From Breviolum minutum Mf 1.05b.01 (Eukaryota > Sar > Dinophyceae > Suessiales > Symbiodiniaceae), in the NCBI GenBank assembly GCA_000507305.1, contig DF239133.1, forward strand, positions 191,001 to 255,000: 64,000 nt of DNA, in the 5' to 3' direction. Below, piece after piece: positions 1 to 11,244 of the stretch (positions are counted from its first letter, which is position 1; each line of letters starts with the position of its first letter). The position numbers and the translations under genes are program-made. The notes under the pieces are model-generated. The model was not told the DNA's origin, did no database searches, and saw only the letters and a list, made by a program, of their open reading frames with translations.

Positions 1-163
1 CAGCTGGGTTTACTGGGGTTTAAACTAGTTTACAACAATATGGGGCCGCTTACTGTAAGATTGAAATCCATCTACCTGCTGCAAACACGAATCAGCTGGT
101 GAAACCAAATGGCGCTGCTGCCGTTGGCAGAAAAAATGGCAACCAGCTTCTAATTCGCCATAC

Positions 164-2656
164 TTGGATGATCAGTGGGACTTTGTAACTGGAGCGATAA
201 TCCCAATTGTTGGTTTATAATGGTGGTTGGGGAAATTCAACTCGCCAAAACCCTTTTGCTCCTGAGCCGTCTTGGAGACTTCGGTTGCTTCAAGAATCTT
301 CACCACCTAGGGAAGTTCGGGCTTCAGCGAAGTTCTGCTATGAAAAAACTGAGGGTATCTGTGTGGCTGCCAACAAGTGAATGATTTGGTAAGACATGGC
401 AGGATTTCATCTCCTGAAGCGCCCTCATACTCAAGCGCGCTACATGTCCTAATGACGAAACAGTTTTTGATGTTTGGGGTGTCGCTTCCCAATCCCGCTT
501 CGATTTTGACAATCCAAAACATCTCACTCAAGACTCTCCTTATTTCCTGGAAACCTGGCGTCGCTATGGGTGTGGCTAGGTATCGCTATAAGGCTATCGC
601 TAGGGCTAGCTGTATACATATATGTGTGCAGCAGCGCAAAATGCTGCAGATGAATCCCAAACGATCTATACAACAAAAGCCAAGTTAACACTTAAGTTCA
701 GGCGCGGGCGTCGCTTTTGGGTGGGTCCCATCGCTACACACAGTGTTTTTGCGTTTTTAAACATAATTGTCAGCCACATAAGCAGTTCTTCGCATGTCTT
801 GACGGTGGCCCTGCAGAAGAACATAAAATCAAACCTTCGAAGGAAGTGCCATGGAAGCTTCAGAAATATCGGCCCCCTTGGTGGCTTGCATGTCGTTCGA
901 ACATCTCCAACCACCCATTCCGCACTTGTGGTCATCCCTCTTGCTACCTGGGATATCAACCTTTTATATAGAACGTACATAGACTGAATGTATAACCTCC
1001 AACCGTACTTCGGGTATGATTGATGGAAATTAACCACTAGTGGGATTTCTTCTCCGCAAGTGCCTTCACACGAACAAGGGCATCAAAATTGTAAACAGCC
1101 CACCTATGGAAGTGAAAGTATTTTTGCTCACAAGTTGATATGACCTTAAAAAGGAACTGAATGGAACTGAATGGAACTGAATACAAATGACATCAAATGA
1201 CATATCACCCCTTGCAATGGGAATCTGGTCACCCAACCCTTGGGCGTCAGCCCCAAGCTCACGTCACACCTCCGCGGCTTCAATGTTGCAAATCTGCGCG
1301 ATCTTCTCCGTGTCCAAGCCAAAGGAACCTCAGGGTGCCGAGATGAGGTGAGGTCCACGGAGAATCGAGAAACTGTACCATGTGAATGTATAATACGCAT
1401 GCCATTGGAACATGCGTGCTAAATCTATGATCTTAAGGTAGGGACATTAAGACTGAAAACAAACATTATGATTGAAAATTGAAACATATTGATACCCTGA
1501 TATAGACCAATGTGCTTATGTATTTACCTGGATTTGAGACTGCCATACTGCACCCAAAGGATCCATTGAACCCAAAACATGGACCGCTTTCGGCGGCCAA
1601 TGAAAAAGGGATGGATCTGTGCATACTTCAAACTTGGCGGGCAGTGCTGGTTGCGCACAATTTCAACATGTTGTTGGTTTGCCTTTTTTGACAACTACTT
1701 GGTAAACCTCTCCAGTCCTGGCTACGAAAAGTCTAGCCGCCTAGCCTTTAGAGGAGCGGCAGAAGGTTAAAACCCACAAAACTCAAAGGCGATCACAGGT
1801 TCATTTTGGGATTCCCTAAGGTTTGCCAAGACTATATCCATCCTAGGGTGATCGGAACCTGGTGGTAGCTCCACATAGCTTCCCATTCACAGGAAGAATT
1901 AGATACCCCAAACGCTCCTGTTCTAACTTCCAAAAAACCTAGATATTCTCCAAGAAACTCATCCGTAAAATCATCTCCGAATTCTGTCCACTTCTTCCTT
2001 CGGCTTCATCCTGGCCGAAAGGTTGCGGTCAGTTTGGATTGGTGCTTTACCACTATGGCTGGACCTTAGGATCAATGGATAGGCTCGGCAGATTAGAACC
2101 CACCTGAACATGAGATATTTTAGGATTTACGAAGCATGTGGATCCTGAGTGCCAAAGGGACATTTTTCTACTTCAAAGGACCGAAAGGGCAGGAAGTAGA
2201 TCCATTTGCGTTGGGGAGAAGTCCAGCTGCACGCCCTTGACAAATGGTCATTGGAAATCAGGGAAGGTAAGTTGATCACGTGGGAACAAACACCTAATAT
2301 TGCATCTGGCAACGTTATTATCATTCCTTTACATCAAACGTCCCTTTGAGCGGGATTCTCCTGCAAAACCATGTTCAAATCCTTCAGTAGTATGATAGGG
2401 TTGACAAAGCCCCCTAATGCCTATTCCTGACCGGCAATCTTGGGGAAAGCATGGGAATTGACTCACAACTCTTCGTGTCTCCAGCGCCTTCGTCTGCCTA
2501 CTTTTCTCATCCTCCTTCGGCTTGTACACTTTTTTTCCCTTGGCCATCAGCAAAAAGACTACGGGTCCAACGGAAATGGCGTGTGTTCCTACACGGCGCC
2601 TGAGCTCTCAAATAGCTTCGGGCAAAAGGAAGATCACGTTTTTAGGCTTGAGGATT
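164..2656. repeat. 2.5 kb dispersed duplication, copy 1
   Basis: Matches 25411-28103 in the same orientation almost throughout, with many substitutions and small indels. Shared landmarks are the start (ggatgatcagtgggactttg), the block around 1200-1260 and the block around 2130-2330. No convincing exon lies inside; the short open frames it contains are shared by both copies only because the DNA is duplicated. Copy 1 lacks about 150 bp present near the start of copy 2 and carries extra sequence near 2340-2580. Divergence looks like roughly a tenth of positions by eye. A decayed transposable element or an old segmental duplication are both possible; no terminal repeats or target duplications were found. 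Confidence 0.9.
1152..1182. repeat. 10 bp tandem repeat (ggaactgaat)x3
   Basis: Three copies of ggaactgaat in copy 1 of the duplication; the matching place in copy 2 (26611-26632) has two. This is a repeat-number difference between the two copies. Confidence 0.85.
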
Positions 2657-5600
2657 ACCAAACGCCTGGCTATTCGCTTCTGCATGTCTACAAGTCAGCC
2701 TTCTGAATCATTCATATCCTAGCTGCTGGTCTAGCGCATTGGTTCTGAATCATGCCAGCTGAACCAAAACCTCATCAACAGCAACATCGTAACATCAACC
2801 TCTTCCTCCTCTCCCTCCTCCTCCTCCTCATAATAATCATCATCATCCTTGTCCAACTGTTTCTTCATCCTTGTCCCTACCAACTTTTTTATCATCCTAC
2901 CTCTGTCCACCCTGAAGAACGATAGGTGGCATTCTTGTAGATCACCTGGGGCGGGAGTTGGATCATCGAAATTGCATGCAATTGCTGAATCCAGGATGCT
3001 GCAAATGAGTATCCTCCGAACCAGACTTGTAGCATCAAATCTTCGAAGGAATTGTGCTTTGGTAAAAGGATCCCCATCGAAATTTCTAAGATCAAAAATC
3101 AAGTGAAGTATCCATATTAGAACCATATTTCGTCACTGCATCTATGGCCTTACAAGACGAATACCAACAACATCTAACATAGTGAAATGCATGGTGAATT
3201 ACGATACTAGTTACTTCTGTCAACCATCATCTTTCACTATGCCCAAGGTCACATTGACCCTTGAAACAAGTGGTGGTTTTGACCTCCGGCCCCCGCTCTC
3301 CCAAAGGCCGCTCCACCGCACCGTACCCAAATTGTTGGCAGTGCGAGGATCAAATTCTGCTGCCACCTTGGCAGTGGAAAATCATCATTCAAGTTTCCTT
3401 TCTCTCGAGATAGTCCCCAGTCCCTTTTTCCAAGAACAGTCCGTTCCAAAAAAATTAACATGGGAGCTGAAAAAAACATGCTATAATTCAATCGAAACTC
3501 ATCTACCAAACCTTCACGTTGGCTTCCAGCTATTGATTTTTGAGCTCACCTCTGAGCTCTCCCTGCCAATGCTTGGCGCAACACATGGGCCGCCTCTACT
3601 GGTCAGGAAATGGATGGCCATGGACACAAATCAGGAGAAAGTCGGTTGATGCCTTACATAAATCAACCAGTGGATGTTACAATATATCGACAGTTCATAG
3701 CCTAATCAATCCCCGTATCCTTTGTTCGCAACCCTCTCAAGACGAAGTACAGTGGCTAAGTTGAGTCATGTAAGGGACGAGCTCCGTAACCCCTCTTCTA
3801 TCCTACTTCAAAATCTTCAAAAAATACGGTCGGGTCATGCAAGTTACGGTCGTAAATCAGCCCCCTAAAGCTAGGGAACATTCGCTCTAAACTATAGGGA
3901 ACATTCAGGAAACGGCGAAACCTTTGATGTTCATAACTCAGATTGCTGGGTTCCAGTCTTCGCGCCCTGTGAATCCTCACAGATTTCTAACCCGAAACTG
4001 TGTTTGTCATTCCCCTTCAGTTTAGTTTTTTCTCGGGATGCAGGGGTTTAAGTTAGAAACACTATATTAGATTGACAGAGATAGTTGAATGTTCTTAAGA
4101 AACATGGGAAATCCAGCTTCATGATTGTCGAATTGTATTGTATCAAATATAGTTGGTTATTTACAGGTACCATCATAGACCAGAATCATGCATATCAACA
4201 GCAGAAAAAATAGACCCATAGGCCTGGTGCCTATGCAAGTCAGTTGGGATAGCAGTTTCCAATATGTTTGACATGGAGAAAACACATGTGTTTAAAGAAG
4301 TAAGCCAAGACCTCTAGTAGGGAGACCTGTGATTGCATGGTTCCCAAACAATGGAAATGCGTAAGGGAAATGACCCTAACGACAAACAAGAGTCTAAAAA
4401 AACCAACATCAATCACCTCAGCAAAAAGGTGGCCTCGTCCCAACGATGTTTGCGGTCGAGTTGGATACCCAAGTGATTCAAACGGTTCGCTTCTAATTGC
4501 CTCACGGGAATCCCCAAAAACCAGCTCTGACCTTGTTGATGTCGTTCACTAACTTGAGTACATTGAAAATGAGTGCGAAATGTCAAACCATTTTGAGACG
4601 ATTCACCTCAAGGGTCGATAATTCCTGAAAGGATGTTAGTGTTGCAATTCATCGGATACAAACAGTACAAGCGCCAGGCTTAAGTCACATAACGCGGCAG
4701 AAAGTCACATCACCCAATGTAAATGCGGGAGGGAGGAAAGTCACAAAGAATGCAGATGAAAGTGCAAAAGCAACAAAGTATTACGCACAACAGCCAAAAT
4801 GACACATGAACTACTGCCGAATATGATAAAAGTGATCAAAATACTGCGGGCACGCAGAATGATACCACTTCTCCCCGAGCGATACGACTTAAACCGACCA
4901 CTGGTAAGTTAATGTATACAAAACCAATGAGATGATCATACCAGCGTGGTCATTGAATTCGAATGGATTGGAATGAGTTCTTTAGCCTTTAGTTATTATG
5001 GGCGATGTGAGAAATGTTCGAAGCGAAACATCCCCACCTTTTGGCCAACTTCGCATTGGCAGTAGCCACCTCAGGCTTCGCTCATGGGATTTGCTGCGTG
5101 ATGCATCAGTTGTTAGCAAGCAATCCTTCAAAAAAAGCAACGATCCTCTTCCAAATTCCAAATGTTCACAGGTTTTAGCCAGGGTGTTGGCTTTGGGCGG
5201 ATGTACAAGAAGATATGGGAATATGATATGTTTTATGTTTAATAAAAAAACAAAACAATCATTTTGCAAATCCTCAAAGAAAAACAGGTCACCTTAAATT
5301 CAGCCCACCAACGGCCAGCCTCCAAATCACTCTCGGCAACATCTTTGCTCTGCCTCGGAAGGCTGGTAGCGGCTCCCTCATTACCACCTGGATGCCACTG
5401 CTTAGGCCCCAACCTTCCTTTGCCACCTCCACAAGCAACGGTGCTTGTGAACCCCGCGAGGCATGTCAATCTTGTTGTTTGACTACATTGATTGTTGATT
5501 TGCAGATCGATTGATGATTGACAAGTTTACTTCTGAAAAGAAATTCTTGCGCACTGAATGCGGATATGTTCAAAACATGTTCCCATGCGACCATTCAAGA
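2657..5600. other. No supported gene
   Basis: Open frames of up to about 155 codons occur on both strands near 3180-3650, but they overlap each other, lack splice or compositional support and resemble nothing known. A GC-rich piece at about 5320-5460 could be a minus-strand exon (Gly/Lys-rich then a helical, acidic stretch) but the frame is not secure. Confidence 0.5.
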
Positions 5601-5656
5601 CTTGTATTGGTAGGATGGTTTTGTTACTGAAGTTAAAAGTCCATCCGTGGAGAAAC

Positions 5657-5751
5657 CCTCCCATCCCAATTTCCAGGGCCTCGGGTGGCCAATGCCACGG
5701 CGGTTTGGAAAGCTTCAGTGGCCATTTCTTCCAACTTTTCCTGCAACTGCT
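5657..5751 (-). CDS. Probable internal exon, unknown protein
   Basis: The frame beginning LQEKLEEMATEAFQTAVAL reads as an amphipathic helix rich in Gln, Glu, Lys and Ala, followed by ATRGPGNWDG. AG precedes it and a GT follows near 5656. It is one of several short minus-strand exons between 5.6 and 8.4 kb that may belong to one gene, but phase could not be carried from the exon upstream (5953-5996), so at least one exon between them is missing. Function unknown. Confidence 0.45.
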
Positions 5752-5952
5752 CAGCAAATTCGGGGTAACATATGGTTCATGATGAGGTAGGCAAAACAAC
5801 TCTAGACCAAATGCTTAAAGACTATACTGAAGGGTAGTTAAAGATAGTAAATTATTCCTGCCATAAAAGCCAAGCTATGGCACATTAAAATGCTTGGCAA
5901 AGCTACCTCCAATACAAATTGTGTCATGCACTGCGAGTCTTTTGTAGCTCAC

Positions 5953-5996
5953 GGAGACGCTGCGCCTTCATGTTTTGGCGGCCTTTGGCCAAGTAC
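5953..5996 (-). CDS. Probable short exon, unknown protein
   Basis: Reads YLAKGRQNMKAQRL, a basic helical stretch, between an AG acceptor (cccatcag) and a GTGAGC donor. Good splice signals on both sides and a helix-like composition are the only support. Likely same gene as the neighbouring minus-strand exons. Confidence 0.35.
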
Positions 5997-6418
5997 CTGA
6001 TGGGCAAACGGAGCGACCCTTAACAAAGGCCCAGGGGTGGGGAATGAGTTTCGACATCCAAATGGTGCCCCTCGAAGCATGGAAATTTGGTTTCTGGTCA
6101 GTTTTGTTCTTGGCTTGAAGCGTCAATGTCAAACATATTGCAAAACAACAACTTTTGTTGCATCTTGGACCAAGCCACGATGGAGGGTTTCTGCCGTACA
6201 CACGCAACACAACATTTGGACATTTGAACCAGCTTATTATATAACTGCGCAAATTGGTGTTGGAAGCTACGATCCAGGTGTACCATGGTGCATCACCACA
6301 ACACTTGAATTTTTGCATTCAACGGTGAAAGAACCAGGGGCTCCGTACATGAGGGAGACTCCAACCTGAAGCATGGCCATAAAATGTTCCCGGCAAATAA
6401 GAAATGGCACTGAACTAC

Positions 6419-6481
6419 TGCCATGGCAAGGCCCCCGGCACTGTTCTGTAGTTGGACACTGCCAGGTTGCAGCTGCAAAGC
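6419..6481 (-). CDS. Probable internal exon, unknown protein
   Basis: 21 codons reading ALQLQPGSVQLQNSAGGLAM plus one Ala, phase 0 at both ends. Acceptor ggagcag, donor GTAGTT. It follows the exon at 6709-6795 in matching phase, so the two probably splice together. No family recognised. Confidence 0.5.
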
Positions 6482-6708
6482 CTGCTCCCCAAGGCATGAA
6501 ATTCGACATTCGATATTGGAATTTACTGTTGTAAGAAATTCTGTCGGTCATGCCCACTTGCAACTGGGGCAAGATGATCTCCTTTCTGGGGGACCACTAC
6601 TGATCACTACTACTGTTCAGTTCGGCGCCCAAACAAGAGCTATTGAGGAAGTATTCAAAAAAAAATGCCACATCTACACCTCCCTTCTTCACACCCCGGC
6701 GCCACCAC

Positions 6709-6795
6709 CTGCTTCAATTTCTTCAACGCTGGCAGCCCATCTTTCTGCTCCAACAATGCGATTGCTTCGCGATTGGCATGGTAACCCGGAGCATC
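6709..6795 (-). CDS. Probable internal exon, unknown helical protein
   Basis: 29 codons, phase 0 at both ends, between a pyrimidine-rich tract ending in cgcag and a GTGGTG donor. It reads DAPGYHANREAIALLEQKDG then LPALKKLKQ, a charged amphipathic helix of clearly protein-like composition. It joins in phase to 6419-6481. Family and function not recognised. Confidence 0.6.
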
Positions 6796-7105
6796 CTGCG
6801 AAACAAAAAGAGGAAAGCAGGAAGGCGGAAAACAGAGGCAAACATGTCAAAAATGGAACAAGTTGTTCTCCGAGGCAAGGCTCTTGCACAGCCCTTCATT
6901 GCAGATCGGTCCTTCAAAATGGATTAATGGCAAATTACAAGTCTTGGAGTTTCACGTCCTGGTCCAAGATCAGCGAAAATTGCACCTTGGCCTCAACAAT
7001 TTCCGATGATGTCTGACGCTATCATCACACCCTTTTTCCCCAAAAAAAACTGCGTAAGATGGAAGCTGTATCAATACCAGTTTAGCACCCAAAAGCAGTT
7101 CCCTC

Positions 7106-7148
7106 GCTAGCTCATCCCAAAACCACAACCAAAACCACAACCACAACC

Positions 7149-7205
<57 letters not shown>

Positions 7206-7262
7206 CCAACACCAACACCAACACCAGCACCAAGCACCAAGCACCACCACCACCACCACCAA
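7106..7262. repeat. CAA/CCA-rich microsatellite
   Basis: Runs of caa (about 7150-7203) flanked by ccaaaa, accaac and cacc units. The long Leu- or Val-rich frames across it on the minus strand are repeat artefacts. Confidence 0.95.
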
Positions 7263-7599
7263 TGACAAACCACAAGTCTCAAAACGACCACCACAATGGA
7301 CACAACCAAAAACAGGAAAACAACAACAAAAAAACGCGAAAAAGTTTGTGCCACTAACTGTCTAAGGATGGAACTGCAGCTGGCAGGACCCCCACCAGCA
7401 TGTTCCACAGGAAGGCGCTGCCTATTCCATGTGCTGGAATCCAGGCATTGCAACCTGATGCAGCCAAATTTAAACGGAAGTTGCATGAGGGCAGGCCTCA
7501 GGAAATATGGCACACGCAAAGGAAAGGGCATTGCAAAGAACAAATGTTGCATAACAACACAACGTGGGCGCCATGTGCTGCGCGAAAAAAAAAAGTATC

Positions 7600-7707
7600 A
7601 AAAAGTGACGCTTCAACAAGCCACGCCTCTGCCTTGTCGGTGGAGCATGCTGGCAAGTCTTCATGCTCGGTCATGAGACCACCATCAAAATTTTGTGTGT
7701 AGTCTCG
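7600..7707 (-). CDS. Possible exon, unknown protein
   Basis: One open frame reads MTEHEDLPACSTDKAEAWLV followed by EASLFD from an ATG at 7674, and upstream of that ATG the same frame stays open (DYTQNFDGGL). The composition is protein-like, but neither frame at the upstream splice site joins cleanly to the exon at 7830-7969, so either the acceptor or the gene boundary is wrong. A different frame ends at a stop at about 7674 and would make this a last exon. Confidence 0.35.
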
Positions 7708-7723
7708 CTCTCACAAGAACCTG

Positions 7724-7834
7724 GTGAATACGTGCAGTAAACTAATTGCTTTGCTTGTGGGCCTTTTGTAACGATTGCACCAAACAAAAAGGCTGAGGGC
7801 CGAAAATCTGCGATGTAGGAAAGACTTACATCAG
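7724..7834. repeat. Dispersed ~110 bp intron repeat, copy 1
   Basis: Nearly identical (about ten mismatches) to 28517-28625 in the same orientation. Here it almost exactly fills the predicted minus-strand intron that starts with GTAAGT at 7829 and ends with an AG between 7721 and 7708. Flanking sequence is not shared between the two copies. Confidence 0.85.
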
Positions 7835-7969
7835 AACCCAAGGACCCAATAAGTTGTTCGCAAGTAGCAACTTGCCATCGGCCATGTCTCCCAAGCAGCA
7901 ACCCATCGCAGGTGGTACAGTGTACACGATTTTGCCATCAGCATTAGCAATCATGAGCAGCTGCCGAAG
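7830..7969 (-). CDS. Probable internal exon, unknown protein
   Basis: Reads LRQLLMIANADGKIVYTVPP, then AMGCCLGDMADGKLLLANNL and LGPWVL, in one frame between a ttttag acceptor and a GTAAGT donor. Alternating hydrophobic and Gly/Asp turns look like beta-strand repeats. It joins in phase 0 to the exon at 8170-8338. The two frames on the opposite strand are broken. No family named with confidence. Confidence 0.65.
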
Positions 7970-8169
7970 CTAAAATGAGACTCCATGTCAACAGTCTGCT
8001 GGGGAGACATCTGCACAGGTTGTCTTCCCGCAGGGAGTCCATTTAGCACTTGTTCAACTTCAAGACGCAAAGACTTTAATCATTTAATCCTTAATTGCAA
8101 AGAAGAATATGGCTGAAACTCAGGTCGTAAGTCTCAGTCTCAATGCTTGTCATGCATTTTCTTACCCAC

Positions 8170-8338
8170 ATCCAGAAGCAATGCACAGGAACCTGTCATC
8201 GCAAGTACATCACTGAAATCAACATCGCAACGGCCACTGGCCGATCTTATCTCTGGAGTGGCGTGAAGGGCTAGCCTTTCAGGTTCACACTGACCCTGGC
8301 GTTCAAAGATCGATTTGGAGCTGCCCGAAGTTCTTGTT
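8170..8338 (-). CDS. Probable internal exon, unknown protein
   Basis: Reads TRTSGSSKSIFERQGQCEPE, RLALHATPEIRSASGRCDVD and FSDVLAMTGSCALLLD between a gctgag acceptor and a GTGGGT donor, in phase with 7830-7969. It begins at phase 2, so at least one more exon lies upstream, though the neighbouring MATH gene ends at 8760 and is probably separate. Confidence 0.55.
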
Positions 8339-8759
8339 CTCAGCACATGATAGTACATGGGATGATTATGGATGATGAGTGTATAAGGACAGGAAACGTT
8401 TGAGTTTGAAGGAAATTGGGATATCCCTAGCTTGGTCACCCCTGAGGTCCCCAGGTAAAGTCTAACAATTAGAGGATCATGCTAGGAAACTCCCACGATC
8501 AACTCAAGGTCGGTCGGCATTGGGATTCCCACATGGCTGGTTTGTCAAAAAGTTTGTTCCTGCGTTCGGCGTTGTTACCTCAATTCCAAAGGGGCCCGCT
8601 TCATAACTATTGTGTGGACCTTATAAGATGTGATGTTGAAAACTGCAACACATATCTGGGTCTGCAAACCATCATGGCTAACCGCCTGCCTTTGGCACGC
8701 TTAAAATCGGCATGTGGCACCTCTGATTCCGAAAAAAACGACGCAGGAGGTTACACCTC

Positions 8760-10397
8760 TCAACTGGAGCCAGGCGCCAGCATCCGCACGGATGAGCCGG
8801 AGGACTGGATAGCTAAGATGCGAAGGGTGATAAAGGTCAAAGGCTCGCACTCTGAAAGTTCAATGAAGTTTGCAAAACCCCTCCTGGACGGAGCGCCGTC
8901 TTTTTCGCGAGAACTTGTTGCAAAATCGTGGTCAAGTTCGTGCAACCACTCGTTGTCAGGGATACCAAAGGTGGCGTTCACCCGCACATCTTTGTCCACG
9001 TTGAGAAAACAACCTGCCCAACCGTCTGAGGAGGCCCATGAACCTTTTGGATAAAAGGTGAACCAAGCGTTGGTGTTGAAGCCAGGAAATGAGAACGTAT
9101 CACTGTTCTGGCTCTGGCCCTTCTGAAATCTGCTGAAATCATAGCCAGACAAGTCCCATAGAAACGCCATTGGCACACAGAGTTCCAACGAGCGTCTGTG
9201 AAGGGCTTGGCATTGGGCGCTCAGTTTCTCAATCTGCTCAGTCTTTGCTTCCAGGTCCTCCTTCATGTCGTAAATTGCCTCAACCATGCCATCTGCCGCA
9301 TCATCATTGCTGCGATCACAGCGGAAGGCCTGGAGGAAGGCATCTTGAGATTCACTGTTTTTGCCTTCATCAGCAAAAAGTTGAGCTGCCTTGACAGCTA
9401 AGCGAGCTGCATCGCCACGTCTGGAAACTTTCAGCTGCTCGGAAAGGAGACATAGCTGCTCGGCTGACAAATCTTTGAGCTCAGTTTCCCCTAGAGTCAA
9501 CTTGTGCAAAACATTTGCGGGGACTTTGTAATCTTCAACCAGGTAGTGCTGGAGCAACAATCCTTCCACATTGATTGAGTCTCCGGCACCAGGAGTTTCC
9601 ATACGCAACAGGCATTGCTGGAGCTCTTCTCTCAACCTTTGACGGATGGATGCATTGGAATTATCAATCGCATATGCTTTCAACAACAATTCAAGCTTCT
9701 CCTGACCGTTTTCATCCTCATCCTCCGCAAAAAGGCGATTGCACAGTTCAAAGAAGATCATAGCACCCTCTTCCGGTGGCCAGTGCCCTGCGGCAGAGAT
9801 GCCAAGATCATATTGGAAAAAACTCTTGGCGAAGGAAATGGCATGGCTCTGATCTTCTGCAAATGCCCTTGCATAAAGTAGGATCTGCCCATCAACTTCT
9901 GACACATTCAGTGGAACAGAGCGTCCCAACCTGTCAGGAAATGCTGTAAGCAAGATTCCGGAAGCCTTTGCCCAAACAACCTCACCATCTTTCAAGTTCG
10001 AACACACCAGCTGCCACAACTTCTTCAAGCGGGCAGCGTCCAATCGACTGGCCAGCCTGCTTGCAAAGTGCTGGGCAATGCACTCCTTGAAAACCCCTGA
10101 TGATTTTGCGATGCGGTGCAAGCTTTCTATCATCTTTTCCGGCAACGTTGGAAGCAAATTCGCAAGTTCCGAAAGTTGTATGACACCAAGAAAACTTTGA
10201 AGTTGATCATCATCTTGCATCTCCACCATCAAGGACACCAGCTCTTGAAGGATGGCATCCCGCTCAATGCCAGGAAGCTTCATTTTGAGCAACAACAATG
10301 CTGCCAGCTTCTTACGGGCCGACGTCCATGACAAAATAGGCCGCACGAACTCCTCACCTCTCTGCACTAAATCGAGCGTTTGGCTACTCTGATTGCT
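8760..10397 (-). CDS. TPR-like and MATH-domain protein, last exon
   Basis: A single 545-codon terminal exon, far longer than others here. Residues 1-370 form repeated amphipathic helices resembling TPR or ARM-type solenoid repeats. About 380-405 is a coiled coil (MKEDLEAKTEQIEKLSAQCQ). About 412-535 is a MATH/TRAF-C domain: FLWDLSGYDFSRF, WFTFYPKGSWAS, CFLNVDKDVRV and RRGFANFIELSE match the usual order of strands. The stop follows shortly after, so the C-terminus is complete. Proteins with MATH domains usually bind substrates for ubiquitin ligases. The start of the exon is the AG at 10398; the upstream TTG is not a real start. It joins in phase to 10523-10641. A U-box exon on the same strand at 24304 could be its N-terminal part. 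Confidence 0.85.
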   Translation of the reverse strand, partial: SNQSSQTLDLVQRGEEFVRPILSWTSARKKLAALLLLKMKLPGIERDAILQELVSLMVEMQDDDQLQSFLGVIQLSELANLLPTLPEKMIESLHRIAKSSGVFKECIAQHFASRLASRLDAARLKKLWQLVCSNLKDGEVVWAKASGILLTAFPDRLGRSVPLNVSEVDGQILLYARAFAEDQSHAISFAKSFFQYDLGISAAGHWPPEEGAMIFFELCNRLFAEDEDENGQEKLELLLKAYAIDNSNASIRQRLREELQQCLLRMETPGAGDSINVEGLLLQHYLVEDYKVPANVLHKLTLGETELKDLSAEQLCLLSEQLKVSRRGDAARLAVKAAQLFADEGKNSESQDAFLQAFRCDRSNDDAADGMVEAIYDMKEDLEAKTEQIEKLSAQCQALHRRSLELCVPMAFLWDLSGYDFSRFQKGQSQNSDTFSFPGFNTNAWFTFYPKGSWASSDGWAGCFLNVDKDVRVNATFGIPDNEWLHELDHDFATSSREKDGAPSRRGFANFIELSECEPLTFITLRILAIQSSGSSVRMLAPGSS

Positions 10398-10522
10398 CTG
10401 CAATTTCGGGGCAACGCACAGAATCTCTGTCCTTAGAGTAGTGAGGGCGTTTTGGGGGGACTCCCGATCCTAAACTACCATTTCCAGTATAGGTGGTGTT
10501 CCTTCACGTGAATGAGATTCAC

Positions 10523-10641
10523 CCAGAGATATTTGAATCCCAGCGTCACAGTCTGTTCCTTGAAGGAAACGATCTCAGACTTCACCTTCTGATTCTGGTG
10601 CAACACCTCAACTAAGCAGGCGAAAAGAAAAGGATTGACGT
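10523..10641 (-). CDS. TPR/MATH gene, upstream exon
   Basis: Reads VNPFLFACLVEVLHQNQKVK then SEIVSFKEQTVTLGFKYLW, bounded by a ttttcag acceptor and a GTGAAT donor. It joins the MATH exon in phase 0. The content is helical, in keeping with the solenoid part of the protein. It starts at phase 1, so more exons lie upstream. Confidence 0.6.
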
Positions 10642-11034
10642 CTGAAAATGCTTTGCCCAAACGAGCCACCAAAACAAACTCTATCCAATCCCACTATATA
10701 CCTGCGACTTCCTAGACCTGCTTTTTTTTGGTTGTTTCAGGAATAACAGTTTTTTTTTGGAACGGCGCTTTTTGAAACCAACGGCACTTTTCACAATTAT
10801 CCAAAATTTCAAGGATTCACTGCGGCCTCCTCTTTTTTTCATTCATCAAAGGTTCAGAGGCTGCCCTCTTGTTGAGGGTGCCCCGTGATATCAGTGATAA
10901 GAACTTCATCAAACAACTGTGATAAGAACTTCAAGTCTTTCTATGTCTCATTGTTTGGTGTTGGCCCCTTGAAATGGCAAAACAAATAAGATGTGAGATG
11001 GTAGTATGAAGACTTTTTTGTCAAACCAAAAGGA

Positions 11035-11165
11035 AGGATAGGTTCAGCTCGCTCAAGATTGGCAATGGCGGTCTTCAGAAGATCACCTGCCAGTGCGCCA
11101 TCCGCTGGGGGAGGTGGTGTCCAATAAATTTCTCCAGAGAGAGGGTGCTCGAAGATGTCGATTAA
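11035..11165 (-). CDS. TPR/MATH gene, possible further upstream exon
   Basis: One frame reads IDIFEHPLSGEIYWTPPPPA then DGALAGDLLKTAIANLERAE, a protein-like helical stretch on the same strand as the MATH gene. Ends are not fixed. It lies only 80 bp from the start of the plus-strand gene at 11245. Confidence 0.45.
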
Positions 11166-11184
11166 AAGCATTCATTCCAGGTTG

Positions 11185-11196
11185 TTTTGGCCCAAG
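11185..11196 (+). other. Possible relict dinoflagellate spliced leader
   Basis: TTTTGGCCCAAG matches 11 of 12 bases of the 3' end of the dinoflagellate spliced leader (TTTTGGCTCAAG) and lies 49 bp upstream of the ATG at 11245. Relict leaders of this kind are known in front of dinoflagellate genes that were once reverse-transcribed. The match is short and could be chance. Confidence 0.35.
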
Positions 11197-11244
11197 GAAC
11201 TTGTTTTGGGTGGACTTGTTTTGGGTGGCCCCTCTTTTGGCATC

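Noticed and set aside
8479-9054. 191-codon plus-strand open frame
   Set aside because: It overlaps the MATH exon on the opposite strand and has no recognisable content.
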